Assembly (NCBI RefSeq): GCF_040581485.1
Contig: NC_090128.1
Span: forward strand, 10,726,001-10,790,000
Origin: Linepithema humile
Taxonomy: Eukaryota; Arthropoda; Insecta; Hymenoptera; Formicidae
Direction of reading: 5' to 3'
DNA length: 64,000 nucleotides
Shown here: positions 23,273-36,990 of the stretch, in pieces
Layout of the letters: every line of letters starts with the position of its first letter
How positions within the stretch are numbered: the stretch's first letter is position 1
Program-made: the position numbers and the translations under genes
Notes under the pieces: generated by a model
Databases searched by the model: none
The model's input: the letters and a program-made list of their open reading frames with translations, nothing else
Told to the model about the DNA's origin: nothing

Positions 23273-25361
23273 CATAATAACATCAATAATGATAAAAATT
23301 AATAATGATAACGAGTGTGACAATGAACGTAATGATCATGACACTGGGAATGGCAGTGATAATGACAATGATAATAATGATGACAATAACAAAGGCATAA
23401 TAGTAATGGTAATTGTACTATTAATAGTGAGAGACTGTGGTCATTTGACTCCGAAACGGTAAATTATGACTGAAAAATTGATTATAATCTAGTGGTAAAA
23501 ATTATACTTAACGACAACATGTTATTGCATATCCACGCGAATGTTATGACAATTAATTAGCAAACTAATCGTATTTGATTTGGCAAAAAAAAAAACTTGT
23601 TAGCATCGTTATCTGTTAGTTTGGCAAATTTATTTTCTATCACATCATCATTATGTCTTTTCGCGTCTCGATGAAAAGCACTTACGTAACATAAACGCAG
23701 TTCTCAAAGCAGAGATAGATAAAATTAGCCTGTTGCTAATCATCAAATAGGATTTTTAATTTACACTTGCTAATATTTATTATTGATGAATGGCCAATGA
23801 ACAATCATTGATTATATTTGTAAATTGTAGTTAAAAATATAATTAGTGACTGATCAATGGAAAATTTGAGACGTAGCTATTAGTCCATTAATATCAATCG
23901 CAAGTATGCCACAATAATGATTGACTAATTATGCACTGAATTGAAATTTATCTGTTAGATAATTCGCAGACGAAGAGGTATGAGTGAAATGCATGCTGCA
24001 AAAGATGACATTATTAATACGAAACATTAAAATAATATGTTATTAATTTAATAGAGTAACAATAATAGTAATAATGCAATAATAATAACAGTAATAATAA
24101 TAATAATCTCTCCTCTCTCTTTTAAAACGTATTAATAAATTTAAAATATTAAAAGAGAAAATAATATCTAATAATCGTATAACAATGGTACTACATAGGA
24201 ATAATAGTAGTAATAGTAGGAATAATAGTAGGAGAGTGATGGTTGTAGTAATAGTAACAATAGCAGTAGTGATAGCACTAATAATTATAGCAGAATATAA
24301 TAGTAGTAGAAATAGTAATCGCAATAATTAATATAGTAATATCTCGCGCTGGGTTGATAATGTCGATCAAAGAATAAATTAATGAAAGTTTAACGATCGA
24401 TAGAGAAAATTTGCGAATCATGAAATTGCACGACCGTTACTTTCGGTGTGTTTGACACATGCCGTACAATATATAAATATTCTCTGAATATGATCTCGAT
24501 ATATTCTATATATACAGCGAGAGACGCGCGTACCGGAACGCGTCATTATTTATATATTTGAGAAAAGTCATTTTCATTGCTTTTCAGCCACAGATAAAAG
24601 ACAAAGTAAAAATAATTCCGATTGTTGCCTGTTTCCATTTTTGATTACTTCATTCTCGAGTTATGTTATTTATTCTTCTGAATTATAAGTGATTGTGAAT
24701 TAAATGATTTGGACGAATTACGCTTCAGGAACTCGCGATCACACAATAAAATATCTTTCTTCAATTAATGGGTATTGCTTCAATCTCAAATATAGGAATT
24801 AAGACTTACATTGAGGCTTGACTATTAGGATATCTAATGTTGAAGATAGAAATTAAAAGTTATGAGGAAAAATGGCTTCCTATGAAACTTCTGAGGACAT
24901 TTCTGACTTTTGATATTTATCGAGGAATAATCTCTATTTGAAAGATTTACGCGCTAAATCTGAAACATCCTGTATATACGTATAATCTAAAACGCGTATT
25001 CTTCCTGTCTCTTTCTTTTTCTCTCTTATATCATTATCTCTATTCACTCTATTCTATTTTATTATGTTTGTCTTGCTTCTCTCTTTATATTTTTTTCTTC
25101 TTGTCGTCCTCTTACTTGCTATCCACTCTCACGGTTTATCTTTTCTCGCGTTGCGTAAGTGTATCTGCAGAATAATTTTTGATCACTTCGACGCGAAATT
25201 TTCAAGAATGTACGATCTACGTAGATCCATGGCGATAATGAGCGAACCGTCGCGAATTGCTGTCTTACGAAAGGCACTAGTATGATAGTTTATCACAGAG
25301 TCTGTGTGTGCGAGCGTGTGTGTAACACGTGTCTCGACATTTATCGTTTAGATCAAATTCC
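22571..25361. other. Gene-free spacer with simple repeats
   Basis: No supportable gene. It contains a (CT)n tract at 23221-23269, diffuse AAT/GAT/GTA trinucleotide-rich segments at about 23275-23420 and 24050-24330, and a CT-rich segment at about 24995-25110. The right end must include the 3' UTR of the dimmed-type gene. Confidence 0.6.
23221..23269. repeat. (CT)n microsatellite
   Basis: A perfect CT dinucleotide tract of 49 bp. Confidence 0.98.
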
Positions 25362-27942
25362 TTAAATCTTGCGTTCTAGATCTTCATGGAGAAGGCTATT
25401 GTTGTTAGTTTCGTGAATCGAGGCGGGCGATGCTTCGTCCGGTTGCTCGCCGCCGCTTAATTCTAATTGACCGGTGCTATCACCGCTACTGGAGCCGCAT
25501 TCGCCATCGACAAACCTAAAAAAAAAACAAAATGTTAATCAGAAATATATATATATGTCGAGTGATAAATATATAAATGTCGGAAGAGATTATCGTTTAT
25601 CGCAATTTTCTAATTTTTTATGATAAATTTCTATTTTGAAATAATTGATTTTATATTTTCTTCAAATAATCTGAAACAAAAGAAAATCTGAAATGTACTC
25701 AGTTAGAATATTTTTCTTTATTTTACCTGATTTATTTCTCAAATCGTGCAATTTTTATTGGACAAATCTCACACTATGTCGCGGTTTGAGAGAAAAACAG
25801 TGATATAGGCTAGACTTTATACTCACGTGTACGGTTGCTCCTCGCCGCGCATCTCGCATATGACATTTGTTAGTGCCATTATATAATTTTTCGCCAACGT
25901 GAGCGTTTCTATCTTGCTGAGCTTCCTCTCCATTTTTACGTGTGGTATTACCTCGCGTAATTGCTGGGAATTACAACGGGAGAAGTAAATTGAAAGTCTA
26001 TCTATTATATCGAGAGTTGTATTCGCGATAAGCACTACCGGATGGCGATGTAATCGAATGTGGTCGAAAGTTGATACATTTTTAATGAGACTGTACATGA
26101 TCGTGACCCGTCTAACGAATTGCTTATCGAATAGACTGCATCGAGCTATAAGTACACGAGTTCTCGTCGCTTTATCTCCTGCACCAATCGTTTTTTCTTC
26201 ACTATCGTTTGCATTAACATTCAATGTCGATCAACAGCATTTTGTATAATAGCACATCCTGATCTTGATGCAATTAGTTTAATAAAACAATTAATGATCA
26301 TTTTTGAAATATTAAAAAGACAAAATAGAATATCTTTTAATAAAAGAGAAAAATTTGTTAAAACATTTTAACGCATAACGTATTTTTTTAATAATTTACT
26401 AGCAGGCTTTGATGTGTAAAAGATTAAATGTGACATTACTTTTTGTTTTTATCTTCTAATTGAAAATTTTCCAGCAAAGTTTCACACGAGTTTTTCATCT
26501 TTTGAAAAATTTCGGTCAAGTTTTTCGCACTTGTCAACGCGACGAAACGAAAGCACTGTAAGAAAGCACAAAATTGTTACCTCAAAAGCATCATTAAGAG
26601 AATGCATTCTCATTCTCTCTCTCTCATTACTTTCGAGCCTCCTCAGGTTCCTCTCACGCGCAGAAATTCCGCTTTTCCGTCTTCTCGTGGTCGGCGGCGC
26701 ACCACCGCGATTTTTTCTCTTCGCCTGTTTCGGGCTTCTCTCGCTTCCGCTACTGTCGCTCTCCTCGCCCACCTGTTTTCGTTTGGTTCACAACAGAGAA
26801 TAGATCTTTCTCAAATATTTACAGTCAAATATTTACGTCGAAGCGCTCTCGTGATATGAATGCAGGTGAATAGCTACTTAAAAACTTCCTAGAAAAGATT
26901 GATTTGCATTTAGGAACGTTACACGGATTAATAAATAAAATCTCTCAATTTATTCAAGAAATATATTCAAGAATTTTAAATATCTTGTATTGCACATTTT
27001 ATTTTTTTATAAAAATATGTATGTTTTCATAAAACAACAGAGAGTAAAGAAGTTTTATTTCAAATTCTTTATATTAGTAGTAATTTACTTTGTCAGTCAC
27101 ATGTTAAAAAACTTTATAGTAACAAATTTCATTAAAAAAAATTAACTTAAAAATATATTTTAATATAATATATTTATCTATTCACTTGTATCTAAAAATA
27201 ATCATAAAGTCAACGTGAGTAAAGTAAATTATTTTAACGCACGATATGTGTTACATAATGGATTTTTTTTTAATCTAATCTAAACAAAAGTCTTGCCGAT
27301 ATATTCTGCCAATGCAAAAGAGCACATTTGACCCTTTCTCCATCTTTCTTGCTTAACGCGACAATGCGTTTCGCATGTTTGTTTAAACGATAAAACCCGG
27401 TAGATAAAATGTTAGCAATTTCCTTCACAGCTGCATAACGCTGATAAAAAGATTATTTGCTCAATCTCAATCGTCGATAATAAGACGTTGTCTTGCACAC
27501 GATTATACCTGGCGCTTTTCAGTAGATTTGATTTGTTATCTATTCACCGAACTTGTTTTGATATATTTTTGATATTGCGATCATAATATGTCCCAAATTA
27601 TTGCAAGTAACAAACATTTTATTAAATTAATAAAATCGAAAAGTTTGCCAGCAAAACTTGAATGAATCAATGATAAAAATAGATTGAGCATTTTTTATGT
27701 AAAATAAATAATTGTAGAATTTTATACACTTAAAAGAAATTGAGAATGACATGTCGTGCGTCAATTAGAAGCTCAATAGAAAGGGAAAGAAGAGGGAAAA
27801 TAGAATTGTAAGATACCTCCGCGCCATGATGGCGACTACGTTTCCCAGTAAGCGAGTCAACGGATGCGTCGTCTAGGTCGATATACATTTCCCGATCGCC
27901 ACAGTCTTGGTCGCTACTCGATAGCCTATCCAAGCTTCGCAT
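25362..27942 (-). CDS. dimm: Dimmed/MIST1 (BHLHA15)-type bHLH transcription factor, four coding exons
   Basis: On the minus strand, exons 27942-27817, 26772-26581, 25963-25827 and 25515-25362 join in phase to 202 residues. The start MRSLDRLSSSDQD is preceded by an acceptor-like site (exon edge near 27972), so a non-coding first exon lies further upstream. Exon 2 carries the basic region and helix 1 (RRLESNERERMRMHSLNDAF). Exon 3 completes the loop and helix 2 (LREVIPHVKMERKLSKIETL, AKNYIMALTNVI). The C-terminal exon is acidic, Ser/Gly-rich. The domain matches fly Dimmed and vertebrate MIST1. Known: these factors drive high-capacity secretory differentiation (neuroendocrine cells in insects) and bind E-boxes as dimers in the nucleus. 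The splice between helix 1 and the loop is in phase 0. Confidence 0.93.
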
Positions 27943-30470
27943 TATTTTGATCAGAATCACAGTTCGATCCCTCTGTAATACATTGTATCATTTTTTATAG
28001 ACTTATAATATATACTGTGACTGCACAATAGTAGAAAGAGCATATTTTTAATATAAAAAAAGAACAAATATAAACGTACAATAAATCAGAATCAGACTGT
28101 CAAAAATAACTTAAGAAATCAATGTTTTTAACATATAAAGTACTTTATTTTGCAACATAAGTGAATTCATTCAATAATTAATGAAATAAGATAAAGATTA
28201 AATTATGATATCTAATAATTTTGCTGAAAAATTGACGTCTAAAAATAGAAGAAATATCAAAGTTCGTGCAAAATAAAACAGTGTAGAATTATTCAAGATC
28301 TTTCGAATAAAAAAAATGTTAATGTTATTACTTTATGAAACTTTAAATAAAGAAGCAACGCGATATTGAATCAATATGATCAGCAATATTCGTGATGAAC
28401 CAATTTAAAAAACGCACAATGCAAAAATCTATGTCGCGATTCATCGCAAGCTATGCAAAAGGAATTTCTGAATTATTGAGCAATATTATACATCATCATT
28501 GATGCTGACACTAAACAGCGCAATCTCGTTCGATGATTCTGAAATATTTGTTTATTAGATTATATGTCATGAGTGATATTGATTTTTTCTCTAAAAATTG
28601 GTAACTTTGTTAGCCATATGTAAGCAAGATAGGGAGCTGGAGGTCGGCATGTGCGAACCAAGATAGATAATCAGAAAATTTCCGTTTTTCCTCTTTCACT
28701 TCAATGCCAAGAATTCCCCACTCGCGGCCAAACACATGTATTAGACTGAGCCAATCCAACTGTCAGATTCGCGATTGATGATTTATGCTAGAAGTAGACA
28801 CAACCTCTCCAGAGCTCTTATTCTGCTACTACTTTCTCTTACTGCGATGCTCATGATATTATGATTTCGTCAAATCTTGACGCATAAACGCGCACGAACA
28901 GTAATGTATAGAACTGCCTATCAGATTGAATAACATAGCGGAGTTGCATAATGCATGATGTGATCTGCACAATATTATCAGAAAGTATTTTAGTAAGTAA
29001 GATTTCGATTTCTCGAGTTTTCCGAGAGAAATCTATATCTAAAATCGGTTTTTCCGTAGGATATTTTACTCCGAAAATAATTGGATACGTGTGTCTTCTA
29101 TTTTAATGTTTCGCAAAATTGTAACGTTCACCGTTTTAACATTTTCTGAAGAAAATTTTCTATTTTTTTTTTTTTTTAATATGGCGTTTTATTACGCCGT
29201 TCTATATCATATTTATTAAACGAAATATTTATTTAACATGTCAGTTTTTATTCAATTACTTTTGTATAAAATTTATATGAAATTTTTCACGAAACAAAGT
29301 TGTAACCAATGAATTATTTATTTAGAATCAAATTTCTTTTTATTGGCATTGAGTGGACGCGTCAGTAGTGAAATTTTTGCACACCTATGCATATTCGTTT
29401 TGTGTTAACGTCCGCATTATTGCCAGCAGGCATGACAAATCAGCCTACAATCAAAGTGGCGAAATACCGTTTTACACGCATGTTAATACGATACGCAATT
29501 TTCAAAGACGACTTCGTATACATGTCGGTACATAAGTATATAGTACGTAAATTTTCGTGGAAACACACATACATTACAATGCCAAAGTCGTTTCTTACGT
29601 ATCATTTAATGGTGCACTCAATATGCACAACTGATATCGACGAGACCGTCGCTATCATCATAAATTACCGCAGTATCATTGGCATTGTTACACCTTACTA
29701 CTAATCTATGTTACACATATCTATAACAATATAAGTGTAACGAAAATGTATCATTTATAATCTCGATGTGAACTATGTGAGAGTTACAGAGAGTTCTTAT
29801 CAAAATGTTTTGTACGAAATCGCTCGAAAATAGCACGTCATTTTGATTGTTATTTATTCGTATTATCGAGAATTAATTTACTTTTATTATCAGCGCGATA
29901 TACTCAACGTTCTTGACGCTCTCGAATAAAAAAAAGAGCCTGCTTATCGGATAAAGTGTCAAGGGCGACGTAAACAGCCGCAGGAAACGCATAATTTCCG
30001 ATTTCAATTTTTAGGTTTTTAAAGAATTTTGGTGGCTGACTCGACATAAGCCTGTCATTAAGCCTGTCTTTAAGATAAAGATGTACGATATATAATCGGA
30101 ACATCTTCGATAATAATTACCGCCGAACGATAACCTTCGACGTGCCACGTTATGATTTATCACGGAATACCGTATCCGGCTACGCTGCATCAGTGTAATA
30201 AGCTATCGAAGTGATTTTTCCACAAATCTAAAAATGTATCGCTATTTTAAATGTTATCGAAAGACAGCGAGTTGCTTTTGAATAATTTAAATTCAAGATT
30301 GGAATTAAAAAACTCGTTTTTAAGTCATGATAAATTCCTTCGAAATTATCTTTTAAAAATGAAGAACATGTTATGACGGAAACCATGAAGACCGTTTTAA
30401 ATATATTTATGAAATTCTTACACATTTAGATTACACATATTTACCGTAATTATTTAATGAAAATATGTTT
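27943..30470. other. AT-rich 5' flank of dimm
   Basis: It contains an acceptor-like site at 27973 for a leader exon of dimm, a T16 run at about 29163-29178 and otherwise unique-looking AT-rich DNA. Short open frames here lack codon structure or homology that I can recognise. Confidence 0.5.
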
Positions 30471-32820
30471 TAATGAAAGAGAGACAAACAAGTTCAAAAA
30501 TATTTCAGTTCCGGTTTGCGAACGCCGCATTCTTAAGCGGCGCAAAAAAATGCAAACGTGTTCGCTCGTTCAGCTCTCGTCATGGTGCGATCGTGTCACG
30601 TAAAAATGTATTTACCTCGTCGGTCGCTTATTCTCCATCAGTGCCTCGTGTAAATGAGACGAGTGCACGCTCACTGAAAACCAGCGTCGGCACCAGCGCG
30701 CTTTTCGTGCGCCGTACGATTTCGCACTTTTCCTTTCACACGATCACACTCATTGATCCTACCACTAAATCCACTGATCGTTGCTTAGCCCGTCGCGAGA
30801 ACTCGTTACTTTTGAAATGGTTCTTAATAACCGTTCTAACAATCACGGTCGCGCCGCTGCAAGCTTTAAAATCGGAAGCAACCACGTCGCGTTCGATTGA
30901 CGACGATTATCAGCCACGACGATAAGAAGATTTAAATGGGTGTTCCAGAGATCGGCGTGGGGGGAGAGGGAATCACTGTTATTCGGCACGATTTCGTACT
31001 TGCCGCGAGGGAGAGAGAGAGAGAGAGAGAGAGAGAAAAGTCGCGGCGACGCGACGTATTCGAAGAAGACAGAAATGAAACTTTATCAGCGACTATGATG
31101 CTGATACAGTCAGGGCCGGTCGAACGCCCAATGCGGACTGACTATAACTGTAAACGATCACTTGTCGGCGAAGAGCGAGGAGGCCCCACCGGCTTCCCTC
31201 GGGGACTCCCGCCACTTGCATACCCGGCGACAACGTGCCAGCGTACCAGCGACGGTATACCGGCGTACACCGGCGTATACCGAGGTACCAGCGGCTCCCA
31301 CCAAACCAGTTCCTGCTCCAGAACCGCTTCCACCTGCTCTCTCGCGCTCCGAATACTCCGAATGCGCCCGAGTGCGCCCGGCCAATTATCTCAAAATCAA
31401 AAATTCTTTTTTTAGGGAGAGGTTGGAAAACTCGTTTGAGATGAGGGAGATACGCTCCGGTGTCGTTCACTCCTGTGTCCTAATCTTCCGGGTTTAGCCG
31501 GTACCGTTCTCCCAATGTTAAGGTATTCCTAACACGCGCACGACGTGCAATCGGTTGTTCGTTTCATTAGGAGACTCTTCCTTTCGATGGACGCATTTGT
31601 CATTTTTTTTTTTTTTTTACGTCACCAGGAAGTGTGATACTTGACGTTATATAACCGTGCAACTTCCGCGAAATGTGTGCAAACCTGTTGCGCATTTATC
31701 ATTGTTGTAAACAAATTATCATGCGTCTCCTTCTTCAAATGTCCTCATTTTTTATGTGCAATATTTTACATTTTAAAAAGTGATAACTTTAAGGACTCCA
31801 ATAAAGGCTGATTTCGAATAGATGTCTTTTTAATAAAAATATTGGAGAATTTCTAATTTTTTAATTATTAATGATCAAAACTAAATCGTTAAAGAATTAA
31901 ATTATATTGCGAAAAAATTAAATTATTATAACACGATGTTCCTTTCCTTACGATAAATTTTCAATTAATATGATTATGTTTTCCTTCCATCCGCGAGTCC
32001 ATCTATTAAGATTTCGTAGCTCCTTCTTTCTCAAACCGGTTTTTAGTAATCTTAAAAATTAAAATACAAAGCTTTTTATGAACTGTATATACGGCGCTAT
32101 AAATTGTCTCCACGCTAGTTGCGCGCAAATTGCGAAAGATCGGCAAACATCAACAGTTTTCAGTCGCGCTCTCATTTATAACATTTCTGGCGAACACGTG
32201 GAGAACGTCGGCAGCAAGGGCGCGGCGTATCGATTAGGATTTCGCTTCCTGGACGACTAACCCCTTACCGGAACACTTTCGTCGCGCTTGCTTTCTAGAT
32301 CGTCGCCGATAGATCATCGACGCGAGGCTCGCGATATAACGGTAAGCGGAGGCATTCCTGCTCGGCTGAATCGGTCGACGACGTCCGTCATTGCACGACG
32401 TTCGTCCGTACATTCGTTGTTCATAGCCGATGATCATGCATCGGTCAAGGCCCCTTCTACCTTTTTCCACGCCGCTACCTTCTTCCACATTTGTACGGTA
32501 CGGAGCCACCTTCACCTTCTCTCTCCGCGACTCTCCGTGCACGTCTTCTCCCTTCTCTTCTCGTTAACTCGATCGTTCTCGTTTTTCTCCCTTTTTTTCT
32601 CCGCCTTTCGCTCTGCGCGACCGACAAGCGAGAGAAAATGCACGAGTGTGTATTTTACAGTAGGTAGCGGGTTACGCCAGGTGAGAACAATGCGTTCTTA
32701 CGTCAGGACTAATGAACGAATGATGAACCACGCGATTACATCTATGACGACGATGTGTAGAAGCACTGTAAACGTGTACCGTATCTTCGTGACGTAACAC
32801 GATATCGAACGAAATGCCGT
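30471..32820. other. CpG-dense block
   Basis: Base composition shifts to GC-rich with many CG dinucleotides (for example around 30520-30930, 31150-31400 and 32280-32660). A (GA)n tract lies at 31011-31036 and a T16 run near 31603-31618. Overlapping open frames on both strands are a by-product of GC content. It is a plausible promoter or first-exon zone for dimm (inference). Confidence 0.4.
31011..31036. repeat. (GA)n microsatellite
   Basis: A perfect GA dinucleotide tract of 26 bp inside a CpG-dense block. Confidence 0.95.
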
Positions 32821-34635
32821 TTTGCCTAATTGATATCACACCAAAAAATCAGGTCTCGATGGGTGTACAAAATAGATGATACATAATATCGAGATAACAC
32901 AATTATGTATGTATGTCAACCTGTATTTACTCGATGAGATATCTTCAGTAAGATATCACACGCACACTTCAGTATTTTATTATCGCTCTACTAATACAAG
33001 TTCTTCGCGTAACTTTTAGCAAATAGCTTAGTCAGAATTAGTCTTTAAACTAAATTACGTTGACTTCTTAAGATAAATTAAAGAAATTTTTCTTGTTTTA
33101 TTCATGCAAGAAGCATACTTCTTTAATCATTTGATCTATCTAATAGTTAATCAAATAATTTTTAATTATTGTACTTACTAATAGCGTTTTAAATTTCTTG
33201 ACGTCGCAATAATCACGTTAATGGGCTATTTAACTGATATTAAACGTTTATGAAAAATTATATACTAGGACGTAAGAAAGTAATGCTCTCTTGACTCGGC
33301 AAGAATTCAACTGAAAACACATTGATACACACCTTCTTTCTATATGCTGGCGTCGCTGCACAAGAGCGCGCCTTGCATTCTCGTCGCAATGTCCCGAGAC
33401 AATGTTCGACCCGCTAAAACTACCAACTTGTCTTCAGTCATACCAAGTGTCTTAGAATTAATACAATATGTGACATTATTTCCTACAATAGTTTTATAGT
33501 CAATTCTCTTGAAACTAAAAATATTGAGAACAATTTTTTATATTTCTTACCACTCGATAATTTAAGTTGCAAATCGCAATTTTTGTTAAAGAAAGATATG
33601 TTTTCAGATTAAACGCGCATGCATTATACGCAAACCTATGTTCCATCAATATTGAAAGTACTCTGTATTGTTCAACTGTAACTGTTCAACTTCAAAATGA
33701 AACATTTTTCACACGAAGCGATAATGAAATGATCTTTTTGGATTCATATTTCATGGAGATATATTTCTTTGACGTTGCATAACATGCAAGTGCAAGAAGT
33801 ATATAATTCGATTCACATTTTGACGATCATAAATAATGCTGGGCAATAATACGGCAATAATAATCATTTTAATAATGTCAGTAATTCTTCTTTTTTTCCC
33901 GATGCATATAAAAGAATACATACAAAGATATTGAAGTCGTAATCTCTTTCAAGCGATATTTATGTCAGCAATCATCTTTGCGTGTTTCATGATTGATGCC
34001 TCTTTGGTAATTGGAGGATCTTGAAGAGGATCCGGAGAACGGATTGCTCGAACTTATTTAACTTCATCTCCGTTATAAAAGACCGGTTTCTTCGTTGCAC
34101 TTCATGTATGCCCCATCTATTATGACCCAACGAAATTTTTAACTATTGAGACTTTCTGTTTCGAAATAATCATTCTCATTGATTAATTTGCTAGACACGA
34201 TTCATGGGACTGCTATGCTAATTTTATGACCAAATTATACTAATTATTTTGTATAAAAACAAAGTATAGTATTCAAAGATACGTCTTGTGAAATATTTAC
34301 TAATTTAGAATAAAAATTCTTTTTTCTCCAATTTAATTTTTATTCAAAACATTTTTGCACATTTCGAAATTAAGATTAAATTTTTTGTCGTTTATTCGTG
34401 AATAATAATTGACAAAATTAATGTGGTGTTTTATCAAATAGACATTAGTTTAGTTAATAGAAAATTCTACTTTAAGATTAATGCATGCCTTGTATAATTC
34501 AAAGCACGTAATAAACACTTGGGTATTAAAGAAGATATATATATATATATATTAGCAATGTCTGTTTTTGCCATCTCAAAATGAATAGAAAGAGTTGTTA
34601 ATCAACTTGCTTAAGTGAGCATTTCGCGTATGTTT
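32821..34635. other. AT-rich spacer
   Basis: No gene seen. A (TA)n tract lies near 34534-34552. Confidence 0.5.
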
Positions 34636-35690
34636 GTCACGGACACTCGATATATTTTAAATTATCGCTCGATTGATCGCAAACATGTGACGGGGCCGAA
34701 AAAGCAAAAAAAAAAGTTACATTAAGTCGACAGGAATCCGCCCTCGCCCCGGGCACAATTTCTCTCGAACGATCCAGGTCGAAGTTAACGAGAAGGACGA
34801 GATGAAGGAAAAAGAAGGAAGTCGCAGGTTCCCCTTTCATTTAACAAATTTAATTGCTTGTGTACAGTGAGCGAGGATCACGTTGATTTTACACAGGCTA
34901 CTTTGACTCGACGTCGAAGAAAGAAATATAATTTAAATTAGTTTAGTAATTGAGTTACGCTGGTTATTAGTGCAAGAACAAAGGATTTCGCCGTCGTTGT
35001 TTTAAGTAGTCTCGGACGTCTGAGATTTGACCGATCGTTCGTGAGAATAATCGGCATCCAGCCGGCGCGGCGCTCGGGGATTTTCAACGTGTTGCGCGGC
35101 GCGTCAGTGCGAAAATGCTCCTTTCACCCGGATTCTGGCGCGAGAATGTCGTTGAAAGACGAACGACGAGACTGAGAAACGATAGGCTCACTCGAGCTCC
35201 TTTCGATTAAAATAATCGGCAGAAGATAAGCTCGTGGAAATTTCACATAAACGTCACCGGGGGGGGGGGGGGGGGTCCTCTCTTCCCCCAATGCTCAAAC
35301 GAAAAATCCGACATCGCTCATCCACTTGATTCCTGTTACTTTTCACGGTATCTATGAAACAAATGATTATCGCGCATTAACGTGACGTGAATGGAGCATT
35401 TGGTTATTAACGAAATTGCTTGTGTTACTTTGGTGGATGTCTTATCTGTCCCGCTGCTGGAGAAATCCAGCCTGCCGCGAGTTAATTGGACTACTTACAT
35501 ATTCCGGTCCGCAGGAATTTTTCCCCGCTCGCACGCTCACGCGAAAGGTCACGCAAACGCGGATGTAAAGGCGAGCGAACGGAGAACGGTGCTGGCGTAC
35601 GCGCACGCGTGCTGCTGCTATGCCATTTTTTTTCGCTTTAATCCAGAAAAATCACTTGAAGAGTCTGTGCAAATGAACAATTTCGCGAGT
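34636..35690. other. GC-rich block with G17 homopolymer
   Basis: A CpG-dense stretch containing 17 consecutive G at 35259-35275. No convincing ORF. Confidence 0.45.
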
Positions 35691-36990
35691 CTGTAAATCA
35701 TTATTTAATTACGAAGTTCCAAATGCATCCCCATATTTCAATTCGAACCAGAACTTGACGACGTTGTTGCCGAAAGTGTAGAGACGTGAATACTTTTTGA
35801 GCTACTTAGAAAGAAAGCACAAGGTTAACAAAATTTATTTGCTAATTTTAAATGAATTTTACTTCAACAAAAATTGGGCTTAATGATATAATTACTAATA
35901 TAATTTTAAATAGCAAAAACAGGAATTATCAAATTGTTTATCGCACAGAAATGTACCTATTATTAAATATATTCTGTACAATAAAATTTTTTAACGTGCG
36001 AATTGCTGATTACAACTACGCAAAAAAAAAATATTTGAGGCGCGAATTCTTCCGCATTGTTTATGCATTTCCTCTTTCAGACTCACTCGCTGAGTCAGTT
36101 TTATTTCGTTCAGTTTTGTAAAAGCGACATCGAGACGCGGGAAAAGTGCAATGCTTGCGGCCGTCTGGAATGTAGCACCGTAAAAAGACTTTGCCTTGGC
36201 GGGGAATATAATTAATAGTGAAGAAATGGCTAGCGACTTTCCGTTCCTCTCCCTACCGTTCGAATTGTGCGTGCTGCTTGTGCATGTGTGTGAGCGTTAA
36301 TTTTTCTTTTTTCTTTATTATGTGTCTAAATATCGCCGGTCCATAGTGCAAAAAATTCAATTAATCTAGAAGAATGAAAATATTACTGCTTACTTGATCG
36401 TACATTTTTAATTATATACATTAATTTTTTAATTATTGTGTGATATTTTGAATTCTTTGAAACGAAGACAAGTTAAAATAAATATGTACATATTTTATAT
36501 TTTATTTTATCTATAAAGTAGGAAATCTTTAGAATATTTTATATGAATAAGAATGAAAATATTTTAATATAACAGGCGGAACATTTTTATTCTTCTGGAT
36601 TGAGTAAAACTTTACTGTGCGGCAAACAGAATTTTAATAGTTTATTCGAATTCACGATAAATCGTGTATTATGTCAAAAAATTATGTCTATGGATTCTAT
36701 CTATTGACCGTGAGACAAATTGCATTTTTACGCGCTATCCAAGCACGATTTTTGTAAACATAAAAAAACATTTTTGTGATACTTTTATTGTTCTGAAGAT
36801 AGAAGAAACGATTTTATATTCTGCATATGCAAATAATCTTCCTTATTTCTCTGCTGACTTTATCTTTCGAGTCAAAAATATAGCTCTATATGCTGCTTCA
36901 TAATCAATATATTAATCAAATATTTTAATAAGTTGAGAAGGTTCTTTAAACAAAAAATATCATTCGATTATAAATCTTATTTTTAATTAC
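35691..36990. other. AT-rich spacer
   Basis: Nothing recognisable. A short GC-richer island lies at about 36120-36300. Confidence 0.45.

Noticed and set aside
24043..24324. 93-codon hydrophobic minus-strand frame
   Set aside because: Encoded by trinucleotide-like AAT/GTA low-complexity sequence, not a real membrane protein.
23221..24330. CRISPR-like or regular array
   Set aside because: Only dinucleotide and trinucleotide microsatellites; no repeat-spacer structure, and the genome is eukaryotic.
30473..30925. 150-codon open frame on the plus strand
   Set aside because: It lies in a CpG-dense block where long frames occur on several frames by composition. No domain, no recognisable homologue and no splice support.
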